In this document: positions 20,934 to 28,800 of the stretch, in pieces | Layout of the letters: every line of letters begins with the position of its first letter | Numbering within the stretch: the first letter of the stretch is position 1 | Origin: Micromonospora sp. NBC_01699 | Lineage (GTDB): Bacteria > Actinomycetota > Actinomycetes > Mycobacteriales > Micromonosporaceae | Direction: 5' to 3' | DNA length: 64,000 bases | Assembly (NCBI RefSeq): GCF_036250065.1 | Contig: NZ_CP109199.1 | Span: forward strand, 5,394,001-5,458,000 | The notes under the pieces: model-generated | What the model was told of the DNA's origin: nothing | The model's database searches: none | What the model saw: the letters and a program-made list of their open reading frames with translations, nothing else | Translations under genes and position numbers: made by a program

Positions 20934-21058
20934 TTAATAGCGGTCTCGGAGGATACGGAATCCGAGGTCGTCGTTGCGTACGAAGAACTGACCGCGTCCC
21001 GGTACCCGGCCCGAGCCCGCAGTTGGTGGTGGCGCCACGATCCGCCCCGGCAGACGCG
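20934..21058 (-). pseudogene. C-terminal remnant of a formylglycine-generating-enzyme (SUMF1-type) protein, frameshifted
   Basis: The minus strand reads RVCRGGSWRHHQLRARAGYRD, then after a one-frame shift near 20990, NDDLGFRILRDRY and a TAA stop at 20934-20936. RGGSW...R...YR......GFR is the C-terminal signature of the FGE-sulfatase/SUMF1 family. No upstream part with the usual DMAGNVWEW motif is visible, so only about 40 residues remain. The intact parent gene is lost. It lies between the RHH-RAMA gene and the DUF262 gene and is a scar of earlier gene content. Confidence 0.6.
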
Positions 21059-21137
21059 TACCGCGCCGCAGTCATCGGCGCGGGGTCGTCCGTGCGGGAT
21101 GCGGGTACGAGGTCGGTACGTCCTCGACTTTGTGTGG

Positions 21138-23192
21138 TCAACCAACTGACTTCCGGGCCCCCCGTACGCCACGGTCGTTCGCACCCGGCTCGACGTCAGG
21201 CACCGTGCAGCGGCCAGACGCGGGGAAGAGCCGGGCGGCAATCGCCCCTGCGGAGGGGAATTCGTCGCCGTACTCCTCGCTCCTGTGTGACCTGATCTCT
21301 CCGACTGTCAGGAACGCGCCAGGCGGAACTGCGGCAAATGCCGAGACGATATGGGCCGCGATGTCTCTCCGCCCGGTGGCCGAAGCGCTGGCCAGACCGA
21401 ATCCAAGAGACGTTTTGGCCTCATCTGCTGCTTGCCGCTGCACCTCGGCCACTGCCGCAGGATCAACTCCTAGTAGGTCGAGCAGCCGCTGGCGCATGAG
21501 GGCGCGACGCCTATCGTAAAACTCAAGAAAGCCATCTAGCTCCGGCATTTCCCCGAGGTCGTTCCGCGCAAGGTAGCCGGACCGTGCGCCAGAATCAGGG
21601 TAGGCCCGCACCACCCATTCCGCCGGCAGAGCCGCGCGCTTGTCGACATTCTCAGCTCCTTCCAGCAGTTGGAGGTTCGCTAGCCGATCACATCGCTCAA
21701 GGTATAGCGGGATCTTGTCTTCCGGAATCCCCATGGACCGCAGCCGAGCTGTAGTGAACCTGCTACGCGGATAGACATGGTCGACATGAAATGAGTTGCG
21801 CACATCGATCCCAGGGTAGAGCAGGGCGAGTAGCGCATAGGTTCGCGCTCCACCATACTTAATATCAAGCAGGTCCTCGACCTCGAATGGATCGAATCGC
21901 AATGGCTTGCCTTGTCGCGCCATTTCACGCTCCACCGCCACACGGGGAAACCCGTAGCGCGCCTCAGCGTCGAGCACCGCACGAAGGCCGCTGAGCAGCG
22001 TATCGAGCCCACTACCCCAAATCCCGCTCTTGATCACCGCTTTCAATAACCACCGCCGAACCTCATTGCGATCTACCGCATCAGCAGCACGGCGCAGGTA
22101 GCCATCATCCAGCCGGCGAAGGTGGGCGTAGTGGGCGAGCGGAATCATCACGCTGCTTGCCGGCAGAGTAGCCGACGAGAAACCAAAGTCGCTCAGCAGT
22201 TGGGCGGCTAGGCGAAGCGACCGCTCGATATCCTCCCAGCCATCCTCCATCTCCAGCATCGTGTGTCGATCGAAGTTGCCAACCTTGAACCGAATATCAC
22301 CCTTCCCCAACAAGACCAATCCGGTCTTGAGCACACTGTTCTTGTCAAAGTTGAAACCCTGACCCGTGCGGTTCAGATCATCAACGAGCTCGTGGATCTC
22401 CTCTCGCGCATCGCGGTCCCGCCACTGGGAAGTTGCGATACTAAGAAGCAGATCACTAAACGAAAGAGGAACAGCGCCACTGTTAACGCGTATAAAGATG
22501 TTCAGCACCTTTTCGAGGCGCTGGTCCTCCTCCTCGAAGTAGTTGATCAACGTCTGTCGTTTCACTACGTCGTACAGCTTGAAGAGCACTCGACCTGCCA
22601 CAACAGGAAGATTGTGTTGCGCCGCAATGTCGAACACCTCGTCACCCTCGTTCACCTCGCGGATATCTCCGACGAGAAACCAGAACGATCCGTCTACCGA
22701 AGCGGCCGCCTCTTCTGGGGTGAGGAAACGGAAACGGTAAGCGAGGTCCAATTCATCGTCGTCGCCCCGGGACAGCAGATCGATGTACAGCCTCTTGATG
22801 GGATACGCGGACGGGTTGTTGGCACGCATCCGCGGAAGTTTCTCGGCGTGTGACCCCCGAAGGCCGATATTCAGCGCAGTCAGCCGCTGCTGCCCATCAA
22901 GGATTGCGGTTACCGCCCGCCCCCGTTCGACATCCAGAGTTGGGCAATGCGGCGAGTTCTTGGCGTGATAGGTGCGCACGAAGTCATAGAATGTATAAGA
23001 CTTTACGTGCTCACCATCCACCTTCCAGAACAGGAATGAGCCAATTGGATAACCACGCATCAGACTGTCGAACAGCTTGCAGATTCGGTCAGGACCCCAG
23101 ACGAACTCGCGCTGGATCGCAGGAAGGACGTACTCATGGCGGTTCATCCGCTCGAGTGCGGTGGCGATTGTGATGGGCGCTTGAAACGGCAC
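21138..23192 (-). CDS. DUF262 (GmrSD/ParB-like) protein with HNH-like motif
   Basis: A protein of 684 residues. The DUF262 core is seen as QREFVWGPDRI at 27-37, RGYPIGSF near 46-53 and ILDGQQRLT at 97-105, the nucleotide-binding/DNase-type motif shared with GmrS and SspE-like effectors. Near residue 470, FHVDHVYPRS fits the DUF1524/HNH-type part of GmrD. The C-terminal about 90 residues (AHIVSAFAAVPPGAFLTVGEI, EEYGDEFPSAGAIAARLFP) form a distinct small domain, perhaps a winged helix. Such proteins are modification-dependent restriction enzymes or companions of other defence systems. GTG start with GGAG five bases upstream. Its base composition is visibly lower in GC than the flanking helicase genes, which suggests later arrival. 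Confidence 0.88.
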   Translation of the reverse strand: MPFQAPITIATALERMNRHEYVLPAIQREFVWGPDRICKLFDSLMRGYPIGSFLFWKVDGEHVKSYTFYDFVRTYHAKNSPHCPTLDVERGRAVTAILDGQQRLTALNIGLRGSHAEKLPRMRANNPSAYPIKRLYIDLLSRGDDDELDLAYRFRFLTPEEAAASVDGSFWFLVGDIREVNEGDEVFDIAAQHNLPVVAGRVLFKLYDVVKRQTLINYFEEEDQRLEKVLNIFIRVNSGAVPLSFSDLLLSIATSQWRDRDAREEIHELVDDLNRTGQGFNFDKNSVLKTGLVLLGKGDIRFKVGNFDRHTMLEMEDGWEDIERSLRLAAQLLSDFGFSSATLPASSVMIPLAHYAHLRRLDDGYLRRAADAVDRNEVRRWLLKAVIKSGIWGSGLDTLLSGLRAVLDAEARYGFPRVAVEREMARQGKPLRFDPFEVEDLLDIKYGGARTYALLALLYPGIDVRNSFHVDHVYPRSRFTTARLRSMGIPEDKIPLYLERCDRLANLQLLEGAENVDKRAALPAEWVVRAYPDSGARSGYLARNDLGEMPELDGFLEFYDRRRALMRQRLLDLLGVDPAAVAEVQRQAADEAKTSLGFGLASASATGRRDIAAHIVSAFAAVPPGAFLTVGEIRSHRSEEYGDEFPSAGAIAARLFPASGRCTVPDVEPGANDRGVRGARKSVG

Positions 23193-23990
23193 GGGGCTCC
23201 CCTCATCGGTGAGGTGCGACTATACGGCGGTGAAGCGAGGGGCGGGGCTACAGCCGCCCTGAGCCGGGACTCGGTCGCGCCGGCCGAGGTGTCCTGGCCG
23301 CCGACCCAACTGGTCGCGCTCGGCGTCCTGCTGACACATGCCCTCGCCGCCCTTCACAGATCGGCGTAACCAGCCACGATCTACGGGCTCTCCACTCAGT
23401 CCTCGGACTCATCTAGCTCCTCGGGTGGCGACAGCTTCGGGGTACCGCGCTCAATCTGGGTGGGTGTGGGCGGCCATCGGCCGTGTCGTTTGCGAGATGG
23501 CATGCCCGCAAACCTATCGATCGGAGAGCGACGACGGCTCAACCGTTTGTCTGCTTCGGACAGCCCAGGGGCCATGCCTCGGCATCTTGCCTTGACAACC
23601 GGACCCGAGATCATCACGAGTCGAACAGTCGGCGACGCCCGGACCGTGTCAGATAGCCTGCTCAAGATCCCTTAAATCCACCACCCTGCATCCATCTTGA
23701 GGCCAATTTGGGTCGCCTCATCGCCTTTGCCATAGCCTCCCATATGGCCACAGATGCGACAGTGATGAATGGCTGTGCGCAACCCACCAAATAGGTAAGG
23801 GCAACATATACGTGTTTCAGCCTCCGTCCGAACGGCCAGCGCGGCAAGTTGAAGCTGCAAGACGAACAAGAGCGCGCCCGGCGGACCCGCCCCGGCGTGG
23901 TCTGGCTACGCATCGATGAGCCGGCCCTTGACGAGGAAGAATCGAAGCATCTGATCAACAAAATCATCAGAAAGGTTCGCCAGGGCTGAG

Positions 23991-24177
23991 TTGAGCGGCA
24001 CCCGGTGGCGCAAGAGCACCCGCAGCGACGACAACGGCGGCAACTGCATCGAGGTCGCTCACGACCTGCCCAGCATCGTCGCGTACACGACAGCAAGCAC
24101 GTTGCTGGCCCTGCGCTCAACCTTCTCCCCCCGACGCCTGGGCTACCTTCATCGAAACGGCTCGCTCGGCCGAATGA
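23991..24177 (+). pseudogene. DUF397 protein gene with two frameshifts
   Basis: The first frame reads LSGTRWRKSTRSDDNGGNC then IEVAHDLPSIV, the characteristic DUF397 start (WRKSSRS...NCVEVA). After one lost base near 24081 it continues VHDSKHVAGPALN, and after a second shift in a C-run near 24125-24132 it ends PDAWATFIETARSAE and TGA at 24175-24177. All three pieces align with one 60-residue DUF397 protein, so the gene is broken twice. DUF397 proteins usually follow an XRE-family regulator in actinomycetes; none is intact here. Confidence 0.75.
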
Positions 24178-24193
24178 GCCCCGTACAACGATG

Positions 24194-24229
24194 CAGAGCG
24201 CACCTGGTAGACCTGCTAGGTGCGCTCTG
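24194..24229. terminator. 12-bp perfect hairpin after the DUF397 remnant
   Basis: CAGAGCGCACCT (24194-24205) and AGGTGCGCTCTG (24218-24229) are perfect complements with a 12-nt loop, 16 bp after the DUF397 stop. The position suggests the old gene's terminator. Confidence 0.65.
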
Positions 24230-24755
24230 CCACGCTCAGGATCAGCGGCTCAGACCCTGGGCTCAGACCCTGCTACAAGTACTGTCCGACGTCGTCGCTC
24301 TCGACCTGTTCCGACTGTTCAAACAGCGTCCAGCGGTCCTGGCACGCTGCTACCCGCGCGGGCTCGATCGCAGTGTGCTTGCTTTCCGGGTTGCGCGGAC
24401 AGGTGCCGACTCTACCCACGAACTCCTGGTGCGGCTCGGCCATGTCACGACGCAGTGGGTCACCCGGCACGACGCAGAAGTCTCGCCTGCCCCGCGTCAA
24501 ATTTTCACCAGCACGTGCGCCATGGTGGTCGCCGCAGCGCACTTGTCAACTCCGGTAATCATCCACACACACCCTGCACGGTCACCACCCACAGCGACGG
24601 CGCGTCTGTTGACCTAAACGAAGGTCTGGGCACACTGCATGAGCCATTCTCATCCCGCGTGGCGGTTGGCTTCGGCGAGCTACAGGACGAGGCTGACACC
24701 GCCGGGCTGAAACGGCTCAGAGATCGTCAATCTCGTCAAACACCTCACCTCCGAA

Positions 24756-25484
24756 TTAGACCTGTGCCGGAAAGCTCGCTTTGGCTGCGCGACCAACCAG
24801 AGCGGTGAAAGTTGCATCCACTCCGGCGCCGACGACGCCCCCGGCAATCGGGATGCCCTTCGCCAAGGTAAGAACCGACCGCTGCGTCCCGTACTTGGCG
24901 AGAAGCATAAACCCCACCCGCGCGTTGATCCTCCGAATGACAGCGATCGGGATCGCCTTGATTACTTGCGCAGTCAACTTTGTCCCGATCTTGACTCCGA
25001 CCCCATGGAGTGCGCTCCCTAGCGTTCCGCCCGCCGTCGCGAGTGTGATGACGGTCTGGACGTGCGGGTCCGAGATGTCGTAGCCCCGAAGGTACGCAAT
25101 CGCCCCAACAAGTCGCGCGTTGATCACCAGCGCCCCCGCAACGTTCGCGGGGAGCGTGACGGGCATGGTCACGAAACCGCCTAGGCCGGTGAAGAACCCG
25201 TTTGTCGAAGACGCAGCCATAGACTCCTTGATTAGTCGATCGATTACCCGCTCGATCGCCGCCTCGCTCACTTGGTCACGCAGTGGCTCGCGATCAGAAT
25301 CGGTAAACGGGCCGCGCATGTACGGGTCGACCTTGCCGAGACGGGCCTCCGCGTATGGGATCGACCCAGCGATCGGACCTACACCATCTCGGGTGATCCT
25401 GATGACCTGATTCTGGAAGAAGCGAACCATCGCGTTGGAAGTACCCTCACCGTGTTCGCCCGCGTCCGTCTCGTTCGCGTCCAT
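24756..25484 (-). CDS. EcsC-family protein
   Basis: A protein of 242 residues. After a charged N-terminus it has glycine- and alanine-rich hydrophobic stretches typical of EcsC proteins: GFFTGLGGFVTMPVTLPANVAG near the middle, ARLVGAIAYLRGYD, ITLATAGGTLGSALHGVG, and near the end AKGIPIAGGVVGAGVDATFT. EcsC proteins are predicted to be membrane-associated; their activity is unknown, and they occur with phage-defence and toxin genes. The ATG at 25484 has GGAG close upstream; an alternative start 19 codons earlier exists. It lies in the same direction as the methylase gene but about 400 bp downstream of it with a transposase relic between, so it may have been inserted into the island. Confidence 0.8.
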   Translation of the reverse strand: MDANETDAGEHGEGTSNAMVRFFQNQVIRITRDGVGPIAGSIPYAEARLGKVDPYMRGPFTDSDREPLRDQVSEAAIERVIDRLIKESMAASSTNGFFTGLGGFVTMPVTLPANVAGALVINARLVGAIAYLRGYDISDPHVQTVITLATAGGTLGSALHGVGVKIGTKLTAQVIKAIPIAVIRRINARVGFMLLAKYGTQRSVLTLAKGIPIAGGVVGAGVDATFTALVGRAAKASFPAQV

Positions 25485-25544
25485 CGCTCTCCGTCCCTGG
25501 TAGCGCTCGCGGCTCATCGAACCACACGCGTGGATCGACACCGT

Positions 25545-25727
25545 CCCATAGCTCTGTTACGCCGGCAGAAAGCCGTGAATCGGCGCGCATGAAGATCCGT
25601 GCCTACGGCGAACGGGCGATTTCCGCCTTCACAGCCTGGAAGATCCTGGTCAAGCTGCGCTGCTGCTCCGGCCGGGCCACCGCGATCGTGCAGGCCATCC
25701 TCGTCCTGCACCACCTCTTAAGCCAAC
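25545..25727 (+). pseudogene. C-terminal remnant of an IS5-type (DDE) transposase
   Basis: The plus strand reads RRQKAVNR and then, after a small frame change near 25585, KIRAYGERAISAFTAWKILVK and LRCCSGRATAIVQAILVLHH. This matches the end of actinobacterial IS5-family DDE transposases (KAVNRxHAKIRxxGERA...LKxWxILxxLRC...VQAIL). No terminal repeats or N-terminal part are seen. It is a relic of an insertion next to the methylase gene. Confidence 0.75.
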
Positions 25728-25881
25728 CATTACCCAGGACGAAGAGCATCAATGCATGCCGGGCAGCCAGACAGCAGATCCCCCGCAACACGCAAGGCGC
25801 CGACCGGCCTGGTGCTTCTGACGGTGGCTGGGAGTCATCAGGTGGTCCTTAGGAGACGGTTATGGAGAAAGCTTCGATCAC

Positions 25882-28800
25882 CTACGAAGGCTGCCAACCC
25901 CCATCGATGGCGTCCTGGAGCCGCTTACTGAACTCCGCGTGCGCCTGCCGGTACTCGTTCTCCCGATCCGCCTTGTAGAACGGCGCCACGTACCCCTCCG
26001 GCACCGGATTCCGCTCCGGGTCATCCAGGTACGCCATCAACTGCTCGTAGTGCTCCTTCGTTTGCCCGTATCCGAACGCGTAGGGATCAGCGGCGATTCT
26101 CCGGCCAGACACGTCGCACCACATTCGCTCCTCGCGCTCGTTGAGGATAGGGTACCGCGCCCGCAGGATTGCGATCAACTCCTCTATCTCGATGCCCAGC
26201 CAGACGGCTACCAGTGCGTCGATCTCGACAAGCGCGGCACGTCGCTCTCGCTCTGTTCTGAGCGGCGTCCCCCCGTCCCACGCCGGCCCAACATCTCCAA
26301 GCGATCCCAGCCCTGCCCACCGCACCGCCCACCGCTCGGCACGCCAGCGCGGATCGAATAGTTCGCTCCACAGGGCCGCGAACGCATTGGTTAAACAGTT
26401 GAGCCGCAGCGTCCTCAGCAGTAGATCGGGCGCCAGTGGGTGGTCGACCTGCGGCGAGGGCAGGGCCTCCAGATCGGCGACGTCCAGATGGCCTCGCCCC
26501 GTGATGCGAAGTTGGTAGTCGATCGGAAGCGCCGCTAGGAGCCCACCGACAATCGCCGTGGCACGATTGGTTGTCATTGACATGCTGCGGACGGCATGTA
26601 TGTGCGCCGGCCCCGGAGGGATGAGCGCCGCGAATAACGAGCGCTCAATGTTAAAAGCGATCATTTCGCGCCACACGACCCGATAGTGGCTTGTATATCG
26701 TTCTCCATTCCACAGGTCCTGGGCCTTTTGGGTCTTCGACTCCTCCGGGGTTATGACGTAGTTCGTTCTTGGCACAAAGTCTTCGGGCAGGGCGGTAAGA
26801 TCGAGCGGGTCCCAATCATGGTTGTTGCGATATGGGATACGGGATTGCTTGGCGAACGGCGTCGCGACCCCGAACTGCGGTCCCTGGATGACGAGTCCCG
26901 CAAGATTACGCGGTGTGATCTGTTGCCACCGAATCAGGCCGTCCTTTTTCGCGCTTGCCTCGTGATAGCCACTACTGATGTATGGAGCGTCGGCCGCCAA
27001 CCGGCGGCCGACCGACGCTAATGCGGCAATGGCGCGCTCTTCGTGCACCGTGACCGGCTGAAGTAGCGACGCGTGGGTAACATCCTCCTCAGTCTCACCG
27101 CCGCGCAGCCGCTGCCACACCGCCAGCGTCGACTCGTCGACCTCGACCACCCGGGACGAGTGTGGCCGATTATCCGGTGTGCCACCGTAACGCTGGCCCG
27201 GCACCGGTCCGTCCCCAAGATGTCTTAGCGATTCGGGCAGCACCGACGCGGTGTAGAGCCGACTCAGATGATTGAATCGAACGGGACCGGGGCGGCCGTA
27301 GACGTGCAGCCCGAATTCGACAGCCCGGCCTGCGTCACTGAACGCCCAGTTACCGCCGTTGACGAACCCGCCATGTACCCGAAGACGGTGGTATGCGGCG
27401 CTGCGTAGGAGAACCTCCTTAGTGCCAGCGAAGTGCGTGTCCGGATGCACAAGTCCTGCTGTCCCATCCCGACCGAGATGAGTCCAAGTTCGACACATGA
27501 AGCATCGGTAGAGATTCGGCTGGGTGCCCACCAACAGCGGGTACATCGTTGAGTGCCCGAGCACGGCAGTCAAGCCGGCGTTGACAATCAGCTCGGCTAG
27601 AAAGTCCGATCGGGCTGACGCGGATTGTTTGAAGAGTGCACTCTTGCGTGCTCGCCAATCGTCCACCGGAGCCTTTTCTACCAACCGGAACCATGGATCG
27701 TGCTCGGCAAGAACACCGTCTTCTAGCCAGCGCGGACGGACCCAGGGCGGATTGCCGACCTGGATGTCAAAGCCGCCGTTGCCGAACGCTTGGGAGAAGA
27801 TTAGCTCCCAATGGAAGAAAGCTTGCCCTTCAGCAACCGACTCGGCTGATGGTAGCCAAGGGAAACGGCCGCCGAGGCGGTACGCTGGCTCCATACCCGT
27901 TGGGCCGATCAGCGAATCTTCGTAGTCGCTCAGTTCGTCCAATGACGAGAACCCGCTGACCAACGAGTCGGCTGGGATGTCGGCCCGCCCGATCAACGCC
28001 TCCGCGAAGGTCAGCCAGTCGTCGAGGTTGGTCAGGGCCACCGGTCGATCAAATTGTTCAGCCCGGCTAATCTTGCGTGTAACGGTCGGCCTCGTCGGCA
28101 GCTTAAGCTGCTGCGCCTGTTCCTGGCCAAAGATGTCGGTAACCACATAGACGGCTGGGTCCTCGTACTCCGGCTCTTCGCTCACGTGGGTTATTTCGAC
28201 GGGTGCTGCTGGGTACGCGTCGTCGGCGCCGTCGAGTAGGCCGACCTTGTCCAAGGGCCAGAACCAGAGCGCGCACCAGACGTCCATCAGCGTCTTGAGG
28301 CGCCAATATGGTGTGCCGGGGCTGGTCAGGTCTTCGAGAATCTTCTCCCGGGCCACCGCCCCGGTGACCGGTGGCAGGTCGTCAGCGCCCCAGACCTTGA
28401 TATCGCGGCGGATCTCCTGCTCCGAGATGGCCAGCCGCTGCTGCACCAGGTCCCACAGGAACTCGACCCGGCCGGCGAGCGCCTGCAACCTCGCCACCTG
28501 CGACGGCTTACCGCGCGAGCCCTTGGCGGACGGGACGCGCTTCATCGCCGTACGCCATGCTTTTAGTCGTTTAGTCTGGGCCGGCGCCAGCTCGCGGGCC
28601 TCCTTCTCCCCCGCGACCGCGCCCCAGCCGTCGGCGGGGAGCAGGAAGTGGTGGATGGTGCCCTCGTCGATCTTGCCGTCCCGGAACGGCTTGTCCTGCG
28701 GGGCGGTGGTCAGCCACGACTTGTCGGTGAGCTGCTTCGGGTCGTAGAGCTTGCGTCCGCCGCCGATGAGGGAATTGCCGCGCTGGAGGTGCAGGCCGAA

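Larger units (their letters stand above)
23193..24755. other. 1.56-kb decayed region between DUF262 and EcsC genes
   Basis: No intact gene is convincing. On the plus strand a frame ending in TGA at 23987-23989 encodes a believable C-terminal fragment (GKLKLQDEQERARR, PGVVWLRIDEPALDEEESKH) with a TAG before it near 23790; its family is not recognised. It is followed directly by a broken DUF397 gene and a hairpin (listed separately). From 24230 to 24755 only a short direct repeat (CTCAGACCCTGGG type, near 24250-24275) is seen. A minus-strand frame at 23396-23665 has an acidic C-terminus, but nothing supports it as a gene. Confidence 0.55.

Noticed and set aside
23662-24120. Minus-strand frame of 152 codons as a membrane protein
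   Set aside because: Cys/Arg-rich composition and overlap with the recognisable plus-strand DUF397 remnant make it a shadow.
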